Of a DNA stretch of 64,000 bases, positions 52,241 to 63,800 are shown piece after piece (the stretch's first letter is position 1; the number at the start of each line of letters is the position of its first letter). The notes below the pieces were generated by a model. It was not told the DNA's origin and searched no databases. It saw nothing but the letters and a program-made list of their open reading frames with translations. The stretch lies in NCBI GenBank assembly GCA_965201045.1, contig OZ241746.1, forward strand, positions 2,790,001 through 2,854,000. The letters are read 5' to 3'. The stretch comes from JAPORK01 sp026710285 (lineage in GTDB: Bacteria; Pseudomonadota; Gammaproteobacteria; Pseudomonadales; Endozoicomonadaceae). A program made the position numbers and the translations under genes.

Positions 52241-53437
52241 ATGCCAGTTAATGCACAATATAGTAGGCAAAATACCATAGATACAAGATTTGGTAACCAA
52301 ACTCAGCGCCAGAAAAAAAAATATCAAAACAGGAAAAATATAAATGCTGTTCGCAGTGCAGCCCGGCAGAGTACAGACAGAGTAAACTGCACAAAACAAG
52401 GTGCAGTTCTCCTTTTCTCTGCTATTATTACAGGCGCCGCTGTTTTTGCATTAACACAAACTGTGCAAGAAAAAAAGCCTGAAATTAAAGAAAAATTCAC
52501 TCATTTTCAGGAAGGAGAGACCTATTTTAATAATCATATATGCTCTGCTAAGCAGCATTTATCTGATAAAACTATTGAGGGACTTATAGCTGCTAATAAT
52601 ATCGAAAAAGGCAATAATGTACATCAGAATATCCTAATAGCTAATATCAAAAATCCTGGTGCTCCATCGTCTAAATTACCTGTACATCAAGATATTAATG
52701 ACAGAACTGCGAATGCCATGCATGCTGTCATGATGCCAACTGATGAGTTAAGTATTAAAGAAGAAGAGTGCTCCTTGTCTGATGTCAGAGGGGTACCTTT
52801 AGGCTTTTATTTTGCAATGTCCAGAAAAGAGTCTTTTAAATCTTTTCTAGAAACATGTTCGGATGATTCCGATTTAGAGGAATTGCATAAAAATTTTTTT
52901 GAGTATCAGAAGAAACTAAAATTCATCATGGGTAGTCTTATGCAGTCTGAAAGAGCTGCCAATAGTAATAATCATTTGTTTAGTGAGTGTTTTGAGGAGA
53001 TATATCACCTATTCCCCAGATCGTTAGAGAAAACTCTTCAGGAGCAAGGCATTGAAATGACGGTGAACGCAGATGGGTTGAATACAGATTTTGTCAAAAA
53101 AAATGGATATTATCAAGCTGATACCAGTAAAATTAATCACAACCAACTGGCTATTGCAGATACAAGAAGTAATGCAAAAAAACTATTGAAAATGTTTACC
53201 AGTAGATCAGATATAGCAAAACAGCTCACTATGCATGATATGGATTTGGCAAAGGATATCGTTCAAATGGCTGTCCGTGATCTGTCCCCGCAAACTAAAA
53301 AACAATATATAAAAAAGAACCTGAAGAATAATTACAAAATACTGTCTGAACACCTTAAAAAAGATGCAATGCCAAAAAATCAGTTAGAGATAAAAGATGA
53401 ACTGCTTCGTCGCTGGGGCTTGAGAGATGAGCTATAA
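52241..53437 (+). CDS. Unrecognised single-pass membrane protein
   Basis: A 398-aa protein with a good ribosome site (AGAGG, 8 bp upstream). Residues 1-52 are polar and basic (Gln, Arg, Lys, Asn), about 53-72 form one hydrophobic helix (GAVLLFSAIITGAAVFALTQ), and the remaining 325 residues are soluble and helix-rich, with a Cys-containing acidic stretch (ETCSDDSDLEELH) and a basic C-terminus. By the positive-inside rule the N-terminus should be cytoplasmic and the bulk outside, or the protein could be a translocated effector. I recognise no family. Its neighbours are all mobile DNA, so context gives no function. Confidence 0.65.
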   Translation: MPVNAQYSRQNTIDTRFGNQTQRQKKKYQNRKNINAVRSAARQSTDRVNCTKQGAVLLFSAIITGAAVFALTQTVQEKKPEIKEKFTHFQEGETYFNNHICSAKQHLSDKTIEGLIAANNIEKGNNVHQNILIANIKNPGAPSSKLPVHQDINDRTANAMHAVMMPTDELSIKEEECSLSDVRGVPLGFYFAMSRKESFKSFLETCSDDSDLEELHKNFFEYQKKLKFIMGSLMQSERAANSNNHLFSECFEEIYHLFPRSLEKTLQEQGIEMTVNADGLNTDFVKKNGYYQADTSKINHNQLAIADTRSNAKKLLKMFTSRSDIAKQLTMHDMDLAKDIVQMAVRDLSPQTKKQYIKKNLKNNYKILSEHLKKDAMPKNQLEIKDELLRRWGLRDEL

Positions 53438-53604
53438 ATAACGACCTTCATTTCTAATTTATGAAAAAGGTGGTGTAATCAGAATCCCAGGTTAAACAAG
53501 TTGTTTAGTTAACGGAGGGATAACTTCTCAATAATCCGGGGTAAAGTGTGACAAACTTCCTGAAAAATAATATCCTTTATTCCTATGAAAAAGTATTATC
53601 AGAT

Positions 53605-54490
53605 AGAAGGAACTACCCACTGGCAGTTTCAACCCCCACAGATCCCGGCGTGTGGATCTGCCGCACCGGGCTCTTCGATATTTGGCTTACAACATCACAG
53701 CCAAAGATTTCATTGCCGTAAATGGCAATAAAATCTTTGGTTTCTGTAACAGTATACGTTGCTTCAGTTTATCGTACTTTTCCCAGAGGATTTTGTTCTT
53801 TTGGCTTCGACTGCTCAGCATTCGATACCAATAGCGGTCAACAAACCGATAGCGTTTTTTTAAACTTCGGTAATTACCTCCAGACCGTAGTAAACATAGT
53901 AACCTTGTAGCCGTCGATTGATCGCCTTCACCTACTTGTGCAACAGATCATGACGTATTCGTCTCAGTAGTTCCTTTAAATTGGCAATACTGCGCCTAAA
54001 ACAGGACTTTTCCGTTTTCCTTCCTATCATAAAATTTTCTTTCCGGCTCCTTATACAGTAGTGAGTGAAGCCAAGAAAATAAACAGTTCCTGGTCGTTTT
54101 CCCTCACGTCCAGCTAGAGTGCCCAAATCTGATTAACCTGGTTTTATCCAGCTCCAGTTTCAGTGCAAACTTCTCCAGTCGTTTTGGTAATACGGTAATT
54201 TCCATAAACTGCTGTGCATCACTGCAATGCTAAAAACATACTACGAAATCATCAATGTACCTTATTGGAAAGTAGGTCGTGGGAACCTCCTCTACAGCCC
54301 CTTGCAGAACCGTACATGAACCTCTCGATTCATACGACTCCCATCAGGCAAACATATCTAAATGGTTTTGCTTTCATCTAATATTTCCCTCCTGCAATTT
54401 GCAGTTGAATATCAACTAAAGCTGCCTGACGTTGCTCCTTCGCTCCATACCCATTACAGGTACTTCTCACTACTACGAACAGCTCCACCC
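53605..54490 (-). pseudogene. Degenerate group II intron with reverse transcriptase/maturase remnant
   Basis: On the minus strand the order is: intron-like RNA sequence (GGAGCGAAGGAGCAACGTC near 54440; GGTTCATGTACGGTTCTGC near 54320), then a reverse transcriptase palm piece TTYFPIRYIDDFVVCF (54245-54290; Tyr-x-Asp-Asp catalytic box), an in-frame stop, and after frame changes the maturase X region: GKRPGTVYFLGFTHYC, INRRLQGYYVYYG and LSSRSQKNKILWEKY, and finally the intron-type sequence GAGCCCGGTGCGGCAGATCC near 53670. The N-terminal half of the enzyme is missing and stops and shifts abound, so it is dead. 53438-53604 shows nothing I can name. Confidence 0.8.
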
Positions 54491-54501
54491 CTGTATTACG
54501 C

Positions 54502-54712
54502 CTGTCTCTTAGTCACATTTTTTAAGTGCCGATTTTTGTTCACAGTTTTATTTTCTGCTAAATATATAAACCTTTACTGAATACACCGTGGCTTTTGACC
54601 TCTTGGCTTCGACAGGCTCAGCCCACTGATTTATGCCAAAAAGACTGGTATTCAGTAGCAAGCAACCTGCCAGGATAAAAATCAGAGCCTGAAAAATGTG
54701 ACTAAGAGACAG
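54502..54712. mobile_element. MITE-like element with CTGTCTCTTA ends, copy B
   Basis: A 211-bp element bounded by CTGTCTCTTAGTCACATTTT and AAAATGTGACTAAGAGACAG. Its interior matches copy A (41763-41999) in the inverted orientation, including GGCTTCGACAGGCTCAGCCC, but one arm of the central palindrome has been lost. It sits at the edge of the group II intron wreck. Confidence 0.8.
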
Positions 54713-54755
54713 TATTTAACCAGAGGAAACAACAAAAGTTTTGCATAAGAGTTGT

Positions 54756-54935
54756 TTAATGAGCCAGACGTTTTTTATTTGCCTTCTGTTTCTGCAGATA
54801 TACTGATTTTCTTTGCTCAGCCTCAAAAGCAATATCGTAATCCGCTATGTTCATTGATTCTCTCAGGTGTATATAACCCATAAATTCATCGGTGAAAAAC
54901 TCAAAGAAGCGTTGTTTCAGCTGACTACTGTCCAC
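54756..54935 (-). CDS. Possible small ORF, 59 aa
   Basis: A GTG-started frame encodes DSSQLKQRFFEFFTDEFMGY and then HLRESMNIADYDIAFEAEQR, ending in a Lys-rich tail. A stop codon lies two codons upstream, and no ribosome site is obvious. The amino-acid pattern looks protein-like (amphipathic helices, basic end), so it may be the surviving C-terminus of a lost gene rather than a complete one. Family not recognised. Confidence 0.3.
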   Translation of the reverse strand: MDSSQLKQRFFEFFTDEFMGYIHLRESMNIADYDIAFEAEQRKSVYLQKQKANKKRLAH

Positions 54936-55022
54936 TGTTTTTTACTTTATTCAAAGTAGAAAATGCTAAATTAAATACTACTAAAAAATGTAAAGATAAA
55001 TCAAAATATTTGCGTGTACTGT

Positions 55023-58000
55023 TTATCCTATGCGCATATAGCTGGTAAATTTTTTATCAAAAGGTGTAAAAAACAAGCGCTGTAGCCGAGGAGAGTCAAT
55101 TATTTCTTGCTTTATACCGTCATTTTCATAACAATTATAAATAAACCACCTTCCTTTGTTTAAATGGAGAGTTTTTGATCTTCTCATTACCGCCATATGC
55201 TTGGAACTACTAATTAAAAAATAACGATCATTACTTGTTGAAAGCATTGAAGACAAAAAATGAAAATCATAGGATTTAATATGATATGAAGTTCGTATAT
55301 TTTTTAGCGGAGATAATATTTGTATTAAAGCAGCAGCGTAAGGGGTTCCTGGTGAAATTTTTCCAATCCACCATGGATTCATTTCCCGGACAGATAAAAA
55401 GTGTACCAGTTTAGTGACAGGAAGAGATAGCCCTGTATGGTGATAGCTCATTAAAATACTGGCAGTGTCACACTCCACATTATTTTTAAACCATTTCCGT
55501 AATTCAAGCCACACCTCTGAAGCTTTATTCAAACTATCTAAGTTTAAATAACCTTGCCCCTCATGCTCATAATGACAGGGTAAATATTTTAGAGTTTCAC
55601 TTACTGTTAAAGAAGCAGGATCATATAATTGTGGAATAAGATGATCCTCTGTGAACTGCTGCTCAGAAATACCTGCAAAAAAATTTCTTGAAGTCTCCTC
55701 TGCTGGTGTTCCTTCTCTGACCAGAAGCGTTAGTGCTTCGCTTGTTGAGCGTCTTACTGAAAGCATTCTGTAGGGCGTGTGAATAATCAGGCTGTTTTCC
55801 ATGGCAAAGGAGATAAGATCAATTGCTCCGGCGGCAACAGTGGTGACCATTTCTACCATGCCAATAATTTTTCCTGCGATATTAAGCCCTTTATTAGCAG
55901 GCATTGCGGCGGCTACAACAGGAATACTGCCGATAGTTGCTGTACCTGCCACAACACCTGCCAGCGCAGCACTGCCTGCACTGGCAGCAGCGGCTCCCAT
56001 GGTGGCAACCGTACATCCTGCCTGAATAACGGCTGCGGTAATATTGGCCCAGCGCTGATGTAGTGCGCTTAATCCCACTGTACTGATATAACCGGTCCAT
56101 TTAAAAATTTCTCCCAGCCATTTAGGGCTGTTACCAGACGGATCGGTATTCATGATTGGATTATTACTGCCAAAAGTGTAGCCATCACCTGCCGGATCTT
56201 CGCTGAGGAAATAACGCACCTTTGGATTATACGTCCGATTACCAGCACCTAAAAACTGCCATCCTGTAGCAGGATCTGTTCGTTCACCATCAAATCCCTG
56301 TAAAGTTTGCTGATACAAGGAATGTCTCTCAGATGCTTTATGCCATACCATACCGTAAGGGCTGTAAATATTGCGCTGCTGTAACTGATACTGGTTGTTA
56401 TTGTTTTTTCTAAAAATACCCGACACATCACCTTTATAACTGTTTTCATAATATTCACTAATTATCCCATTTGTGGTTTTGGCTACTCCCAGATAACCGA
56501 TGGTGTGTGTATCCTGTTCCGGGCTAATAATCTTTTCATTTATAAGTGTACTGCCACAGTAAAAAAGATAACTGATACCTTGCGGACTTTTTTCCATTAC
56601 TTCCTGTCCACTGCCATCATAATGATAATCACTCTGCTTCCCTGTAGATGAAATAACCCGGGTAATCTCATTCAATGCATTATAAGTGATGTGATTGTTT
56701 TGTCCGTCCACTGTCATGTTTCCAGCAGCATCATAAGTGAAATTTTGTATAACCGGTTCATTTTGATTCCAGGTAGTATTGATGCTTTGTAGGCGCAAAG
56801 GTAGAGATGAATTATTATAGCGATAACGGATTATTTTACTGACTGTTTGCTGCGGCGCTGGTTGTAATGTTTCCTGAACGCTAGCGATTCGGTTCAATGG
56901 TGTAAAAGTGTAATCCTGACGGATAATAACCGGTGCCTGTGTCAATTTTGAGCTGGTAAGTGCTGTGTCATGCGGGCATAAAGATAAATCCGCTGAGCCC
57001 TTACACTGCATGCTGACCAGATTATTCAGTAAATCATATTTATAGTAAAGTATACCGAATTGTTTTTGTTCTGTGGTTTGACTGATCCTGATGATATTAT
57101 CACTAATACCATAGGTTATTTTCCATTGCGATATCAGTTGTTTTTGCTGTGTATCGGTTATCTGATCTGTATGTCCCCATGAATCATAATGAAGAGTACG
57201 ATGCATACCGCTGCCATAATTAATGTATTTTACCCGAGAGAAATTATCATAGATAGGTGCAGATAATATTTCAGTATGATCGTTTTTGTGTGAATGATAA
57301 GTAGTGCGGGAAATACGTCCCAGCCAGTCATATTGGGTTCCTGTTGTGTTACCATCAATATCTTTAGTGCTGACAACACGGCGGTTATTATCATATGTCC
57401 ATTGTAATTTATAATCAGGATAATGGTGTATTCCGTTAAAGGTTAATTGTTTAGTTAGTCCGTCATCACTGTAGCAATACATTGTAGTACCCGTGACATC
57501 TGTTTTTCTTGTTACATTTAAAGTAACAGGATTATAACTAAATATCCACTGTTGTTTATTGTCTGTTGACTGACTGATAGGTAGATTTAAGAGATTATAC
57601 TGCCAGAAAAAAATATGCTGATTCGGTGTTGTAGTCGTAGCAATTTGTCCATCAGCTGTATAGGTATAAACAGTACGCTTTCCATCTTCTCCTGCATGCC
57701 ATATCAGCTGTCCTGCTCTGTTATAACCTGCTGATGATAAAAGATAATGTCCTCCTGAAACAGGATAGATCCACGACTGTACAGTTTGTCCTGCCAGATT
57801 ATAGACTAAATGCATCCGATTTCCTGCAGGATCAATGCTATCGGTTAATCGTTCCAGTGAATCATAATGCTGTCTGACAATTCTGCCCGCAGGATCCTCT
57901 ACTGTAATCTGTCTCCCTAATCCGTCATAAGTAATTGCAGAGATCAGGGCTTCAGGTTGTTTATCACTATGAAGGCAGAGTGATTTTACTGAAGGTAACG

Positions 58001-60614
58001 GCGTGTTAGTGGCTGGTAATATCCATTGTTTGACGGGTTTACTCAGAATGTTAGCTCGTGAAACTGAGATAACAGAACGTTCACCCAGTCTATTTTGCCG
58101 ATAACTGATCACACATCTGTCACTGTCATCATATTGCATAACAGTAATTCTGCCGTCAGGAAAATGGACCCGGATAACTCTTCCTGTATCATCATAATCT
58201 TGTGTGGTGTCAGGTGTGGTTAACTGTCCTGATTTTTTAAAAGTATAGTGGCTTTGTCGGGTAATACGTCCATACTGATCATAATGATTTTTTTGTACCG
58301 GCCACCAGATTCCGGGTTGTTGCTTTCCTGTTTTGTCAATGGCTTCAGTGAAATTTGTTAGCATTCTTCCGGCACTGTCAAAAATAATTTTTTTCTGTAA
58401 TCCATTCACAGCAGTAATTAATACCTGATTGATATTTTTAGACATTGTATAACTATAATAAATACTGGCAGCAAAATCAGTTTTGACAGCATGTGTTGTT
58501 TTTATGAGTCGGTCCCACTTATCATAGTAGTAACGATCACTGTATTTTTTTTCTGCATCTGTTACCATCAACATCTGATTGGTAAACAAACTGATTGTGA
58601 GATAAGATGAAAAAAGACGTTTATTTTTAGAAATTTCAACAGAGCTATAAACTGTTTTAGTATAACTATCCGGACTTTTCACATAGTAATAATTTTTGAT
58701 TAGCGTATCAGCTGAGTCGGTTTCATTTTGCCTGCCTGTCAATACAGTCTGTTTTAACAGCCCATAAGTCAACAGGTCATCAGGATTATTGTAATAATAA
58801 CGGGTTGTTGTGAGTTGTTGATTGCCAGATATCTCTGTTTGATGATCCAAAACAGCAATATAACCTTTACCGTTATAGTTAATTTCTTTTCGATAATAGT
58901 TTTGTGTTGTTACAGGTGGCAATGGATTTGTACTGATTTTACTATAAGCAGGATACAATGTAGCAGATTCAGTTAGTGTAGCAAAAGGCCATGCTGCTGA
59001 AGCAGGAGGACAGGCGGCATCACCATTTAACGGGCAATAATGGTTAATTGTTACGCGTCCATAGACATCTGTTTGTCTGGTGATTCTCCCCTGCGCATCA
59101 TAACGAGCCGTTACTGTGGTTATAGCAGGTTTGTCAGTTGTATCTCCCCAGACACGGGTTACTATCTTTAAAGGCTGGCTGTAGGCAGCGGGTAAATCAG
59201 TAAAAGAACTGTGCGCACAACCATCATACTGATCTGTACAACAAAAGAAGTAGTGCACAGATGATAAAATACGCCCAGTCCTGTCACTGACCTGCTGTTC
59301 GTCTGTCATCAGATGGTATTTGTTGTAAGTACGAATTTCCCGTATAAGACCATTATCCTGCTCAGTTTGATAAGTATAACTGACCGGTGCTTCAAATAGC
59401 CTGTCTTTTGGTGAAGCGATGGTAATCTTCAGTCCGGCATTAAAACCAAGATAGTTGTGTTCATTAAGATTTGTCTTACCATACCGGTAACGGCTGATCA
59501 TTAACGGTTGACCAAAACCTGGATCAGTTGTTTCTTTTACCACAGCACACAGTGCATGCACGAGTAAAGAATTATTTACAGGCATTTTTATTTCATTGCT
59601 GCAATTATAATTAATTCGACTTTTTAATCCTGTTGGATAATCAACGCTGGTCATAAAGTGCTGCATATAATGGAAATAAATACCACGATTCGTATCTTCA
59701 TTAAAAGAAGGCAGTGTGATACTGTGTATTTCATTATTTGTTTTATGAATTAATATACAAATTGGTTGTCTATTATTTCCCTGACTAATGACTTTAATAG
59801 CGTTATTTTTTCTGTGTAGTTTAATCGTATGTCCCTGATCATCTTTTATTGACTTGAGTAAATGCGTACCGGATATATAATCAAAGTAAACACTCCATCC
59901 ATCCTGTTGTTCCAGGCGGGTTTCATAACCTTCATGATTTAATATTTCCCGTAAACCATTGGCATAAGTAATCACAAAATGTGTACTGATATCTCCCTGA
60001 ATAAATATATCATGCAATTTATGGTATAATGGCTGCCAGTGATGACTGGCTTGTTTTTTTAAATAAAAGTTCTGTCCAAAAGATGTAGTTAGCTGATGAG
60101 TGATTGGATTAAAATGAGTTAAATTCCAGCTCCAGCCTGTTCCAAGTCCGTCCGGATTAGCTAGAGCAGCGCTGCTGTAGTTAACATTGAGATTAATATC
60201 CGGACCATGACCTAAATTGCTAAGCATACTTCCTGTTTTTACCCAGGTATTGAGAATACCTGTACGTGGATCAACAGTAGTTCCCCACACTTTTTTAAAA
60301 TTAAATGCATTGGACCAGGGGGAAGAAGTCATTGTGGTTGCAGTCTTTACATGTTGTGCAGATACTTGTTCTTCTTTTGCAGAAAAAACATTATGATTGT
60401 TTTTTGTTTGTCGTTTGCTTTTGTTTAAAATATTTCCTGTATCTTTGTTTGCATATTGAGAGTAAGTTACATTATCTTGTTGATTTTCTATTTGTGAAAA
60501 TGATGTATGCTGTGTAGCATCGCTTAACACTGTATATATGAAGAGTACGATAAATAATAATTTTATTAAATTTAAAAAACAGAATAGTTTTTGTCTTTTT
60601 TTATAAAAGAGCAT
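55023..60614 (-). CDS. Giant secreted YD-repeat (Rhs-like) protein, second subfamily, copy 1
   Basis: An 1863-aa protein with the same plan as the array members but clearly diverged. A signal anchor (LFCFLNLIKLLFIVLFIYTV, about 9-28) precedes a longer Asn/Gln/Lys-rich linker. The N-terminal domain has VWGTTVDPRTGILNTWVKTG and GLGTGWSWNLTHFNP; YD repeats follow, with the core boundary QGFDGERTDPATGWQFLGAG and SNNPIMNTDPSGN (about 1435-1495). An Ala/Gly-rich hydrophobic region comes next, then the tail with VECDTASILMSYHH (Cys near 1715) and SSKHMAVMRRSKT (His near 1806), followed by FIYNCYENDG, which offers an Asn as third residue. No immunity gene in the 408-bp region downstream beyond the doubtful 59-aa ORF. 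Confidence 0.85.
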   Translation of the reverse strand: MLFYKKRQKLFCFLNLIKLLFIVLFIYTVLSDATQHTSFSQIENQQDNVTYSQYANKDTGNILNKSKRQTKNNHNVFSAKEEQVSAQHVKTATTMTSSPWSNAFNFKKVWGTTVDPRTGILNTWVKTGSMLSNLGHGPDINLNVNYSSAALANPDGLGTGWSWNLTHFNPITHQLTTSFGQNFYLKKQASHHWQPLYHKLHDIFIQGDISTHFVITYANGLREILNHEGYETRLEQQDGWSVYFDYISGTHLLKSIKDDQGHTIKLHRKNNAIKVISQGNNRQPICILIHKTNNEIHSITLPSFNEDTNRGIYFHYMQHFMTSVDYPTGLKSRINYNCSNEIKMPVNNSLLVHALCAVVKETTDPGFGQPLMISRYRYGKTNLNEHNYLGFNAGLKITIASPKDRLFEAPVSYTYQTEQDNGLIREIRTYNKYHLMTDEQQVSDRTGRILSSVHYFFCCTDQYDGCAHSSFTDLPAAYSQPLKIVTRVWGDTTDKPAITTVTARYDAQGRITRQTDVYGRVTINHYCPLNGDAACPPASAAWPFATLTESATLYPAYSKISTNPLPPVTTQNYYRKEINYNGKGYIAVLDHQTEISGNQQLTTTRYYYNNPDDLLTYGLLKQTVLTGRQNETDSADTLIKNYYYVKSPDSYTKTVYSSVEISKNKRLFSSYLTISLFTNQMLMVTDAEKKYSDRYYYDKWDRLIKTTHAVKTDFAASIYYSYTMSKNINQVLITAVNGLQKKIIFDSAGRMLTNFTEAIDKTGKQQPGIWWPVQKNHYDQYGRITRQSHYTFKKSGQLTTPDTTQDYDDTGRVIRVHFPDGRITVMQYDDSDRCVISYRQNRLGERSVISVSRANILSKPVKQWILPATNTPLPSVKSLCLHSDKQPEALISAITYDGLGRQITVEDPAGRIVRQHYDSLERLTDSIDPAGNRMHLVYNLAGQTVQSWIYPVSGGHYLLSSAGYNRAGQLIWHAGEDGKRTVYTYTADGQIATTTTPNQHIFFWQYNLLNLPISQSTDNKQQWIFSYNPVTLNVTRKTDVTGTTMYCYSDDGLTKQLTFNGIHHYPDYKLQWTYDNNRRVVSTKDIDGNTTGTQYDWLGRISRTTYHSHKNDHTEILSAPIYDNFSRVKYINYGSGMHRTLHYDSWGHTDQITDTQQKQLISQWKITYGISDNIIRISQTTEQKQFGILYYKYDLLNNLVSMQCKGSADLSLCPHDTALTSSKLTQAPVIIRQDYTFTPLNRIASVQETLQPAPQQTVSKIIRYRYNNSSLPLRLQSINTTWNQNEPVIQNFTYDAAGNMTVDGQNNHITYNALNEITRVISSTGKQSDYHYDGSGQEVMEKSPQGISYLFYCGSTLINEKIISPEQDTHTIGYLGVAKTTNGIISEYYENSYKGDVSGIFRKNNNNQYQLQQRNIYSPYGMVWHKASERHSLYQQTLQGFDGERTDPATGWQFLGAGNRTYNPKVRYFLSEDPAGDGYTFGSNNPIMNTDPSGNSPKWLGEIFKWTGYISTVGLSALHQRWANITAAVIQAGCTVATMGAAAASAGSAALAGVVAGTATIGSIPVVAAAMPANKGLNIAGKIIGMVEMVTTVAAGAIDLISFAMENSLIIHTPYRMLSVRRSTSEALTLLVREGTPAEETSRNFFAGISEQQFTEDHLIPQLYDPASLTVSETLKYLPCHYEHEGQGYLNLDSLNKASEVWLELRKWFKNNVECDTASILMSYHHTGLSLPVTKLVHFLSVREMNPWWIGKISPGTPYAAALIQILSPLKNIRTSYHIKSYDFHFLSSMLSTSNDRYFLISSSKHMAVMRRSKTLHLNKGRWFIYNCYENDGIKQEIIDSPRLQRLFFTPFDKKFTSYMRIG

Positions 60615-60854
60615 GAATACATATTACCTAAAATATTAAATACCAGGTTGAAAATTATGCATAACAAATAAATACCAGGTCACTTTTTCTGTATATTAAT
60701 CTTTAAACATTTAAAACTGAAAAAATATAATGCTTTGATTGATAAAGTTTTTTGATTTTAGCAGGCTGCTCATTTCAGAACTATTTTATTGTTATCTACG
60801 GATAAAGTTTATATGAATAACAGAAATAATAAAATGTACATTACTTCAAAAACT
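60615..60854 (-). other. Spacer between the two second-subfamily genes
   Basis: 240 bp of AT-rich DNA with no ORF. A 15-base sequence (ACCTGGTATTTA type) occurs twice at about 60640 and 60670 on the minus strand near the start of the downstream gene, possibly a small regulatory duplication. No immunity gene fits here. Confidence 0.4.
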
Positions 60855-63800
60855 TTATATACGCATATAGCCGTGAAAGTTTTTATCAAAAGATGTAAAA
60901 AATAAGTTTTTTAGTTGATAAGAGTTGATTGTTTTCAGCCGTATACCTTCATCTTCACAAAAGTTATAAACATACCAATATGGTGATTCTAAATAGTTAT
61001 TTGGTAGTTTTTTCACTACGGTTATATGTTTAGGACTAAAAAGTAAAAAATAATTATTACTATGCTTTGAAATTGTGGCAATGAAAGAATTGTAGCTATG
61101 GAGTTGGATATTAAAATTACATCTTAAGGCTTTTGTCGGAGACAGGATTTGTATTAAAGCATTAAGATAAGGGTTTTGTGATGAAAATCTTCCAATCCAC
61201 CATGGATTCATTTCCCGGACAGATAAAAAGTTTGCCAGTTCAGCGACAGGAAGAGATAACCCGGCATGGTGGTACCCCACTAAAATACTGGCAGTGTCAC
61301 ACTCCACATTATTTTTAAAGTATTTCCGTAATACAAGCCACACCCATGAAGTCGTATCCAAACTATCTAATTTTAAATAACCTTGCCCCTCATGTTCATA
61401 GTAACAGTGTGAATATTGCAAGATCTGACTTATTGTTGAAGTAGTAGGGGAAGGATCATATAGTTGTGGAATAAGATGATCCTCTGTGAGCTGCTGTTCA
61501 GAAATACCTGCAAAAAAATTTTCTGAAGTTTCCTCTGCTGGTGTTCCTTCTCTGACCAGAAGCGTTAGTGCTTCGCTTGTTGAGCGTCTTACTGAAAGCA
61601 TTCTGCAGGGAGTTTGAATAATCAGGCTGTTTTCCATGGCAAAGGAGATAAGATCAATTGCTCCGGCGGCAACAGTGGTGACCATTTCTGCCATACCAAT
61701 AATTTTTCCTGCGATATTAAGCCCTTTATTAGCAGGCATTGCGGCGGCTACAACAGGAATACTGCCGATAGTTGCTGTACCTGCCACAACCCCTGCCAGC
61801 GCAGCACTGCCTGCACCGGCAGCAGCAGCTCCCATGGTGGCAACAGTACACCCTGCCTGAATAACGGCTGCGGTAATATTGGCCCAGCGTTGATGTAGTG
61901 CGCTTAATCCCACTGTACTGATATAACCGGTCCATTTAAAAATTTCTCCCAGCCATTTAGGGCTGTTACCAGACGGATCGGTATTCATGATTGGATTATT
62001 ACTGCCAAAAGTGTAGCCATCACCTGCCGGATCTTCGCTGAGGAAATAACGCCCGTTTGGATTATACGTCCGATTACCAGCACCTAAAAACTGCCATCCT
62101 GTAGCAGGATCTGTTCGTTCACCATCAAATCCCTGTAAAGTTTGCTGATACAAGGAATGTCTCTCAGATGCTTTATGCCATACCATACCGTAAGGGCTGT
62201 AAGTATTGCGTTGCTGTAACTGATACTGGTTGTTATTGTTTTTTCTAAAAATACCCGACACATCACCTTTATAACTGTTTTCATAATATTCACTAATTAT
62301 CCCATCCGTGGTTTTGGCTACTCCCAGATAACCGATGGTGTGTGTATCCTGTTCCGGGCTAATAATCTTTTCATTTATAAGTGTACTGCCACAGTAAAAA
62401 AGATAACTGATACCTTGCGGACTTTTTTCCATTACTTCCTGTCCACTGCCATCATAATGATAATCACTCTGCTTCCCTGTAGATGAAATAACCCGGGTAA
62501 TCTCATTCAATGCATTATAAGTGATGTGATTGTTTTGTCCGTCCACTGTCATGTTTCCAGCAGCATCATAAGTGAAATTTTGTATAACCGGTTCATTTTG
62601 ATTCCAGGTAGTATTGATGCTTTGTAGGCGCAAAGGTAGAGATGAATTATTATAGCGATAACGGATTATTTTACTGACTGTTTGCTGCGGCGCTGGTTGT
62701 AATGTTTCCTGAACGCTAGCGATTCGGTTCAATGGTGTAAAAGTGTAATCCTGACGGATAATAACCGGTGCCTGTGTCAATTTTGAGCTGGTAAGTGCTG
62801 TGTCATGCGGGCATAAAGATAAATCCGCTGAGCCCTTACACTGCATGCTGACCAGATTATTCAGTAAATCATATTTATAGTAAAGTATACCGAATTGTTT
62901 TTGTTCTGTGGTTTGACTGATCCTGATGATATTATCACTAATACCATAGGTTATTTTCCATTGCGATATCAGTTGTTTTTGCTGTGTATCGGTTATCTGA
63001 TCTGTATGTCCCCATGAATCATAATGAAGAGTACGATGCATACCGCTGCCATAATTAATGTATTTTACCCGAGAGAAATTATCATAGATAGGTGCAGATA
63101 ATATTTCAGTATGATCGTTTTTGTGTGAATGATAAGTAGTGCGGGAAATACGTCCCAGCCAGTCATATTGGGTTCCTGTTGTGTTACCATCAATATCTTT
63201 AGTGCTGACAACACGGCGGTTATTATCATATGTCCATTGTAATTTATAATCAGGATAATGGTGTATTCCGTTAAAGGTTAATTGTTTAGTTAGTCCGTCA
63301 TCACTATAGCAATATATTGTAGTACCCGTGACATCTATTCTTCTTGTTACATTTAAAGTAACAGGATTATAACTAAATATCCACTGTTGTTTATTGTCTG
63401 TTGACTGACTGATAGGTAGATTTAAGAGATTATACTGCCAGAAAAAAATATGCTGATTCGGTGTTGTAGTCGTAGCAATTTGTCCATCAGCTGTATAGGT
63501 ATAAACAGTACGCTTTCCATCTTCTCCTGCATGCCAGATCAGCTGTCCTGCTCTGTTATAACCTGCTGATGATAACAGATAATGTCCTCCTGAAACAGGA
63601 TAGATCCATGACTGTACAGTTTGTCCTGCCAGATTATAGACTGAATGCATCCGATTTCCTGCAGGATCAATGCTATCGGTTAATCGTCCCAGTGAATCAT
63701 AATGCTGTCTGACAATTCTGCCCGCAGGATTCTCTACTGTAATCCGTCTCCCTAATCCGTCATAAGTAATTGCAGAGATCAGGGCTTCAGGTTGTTTATC

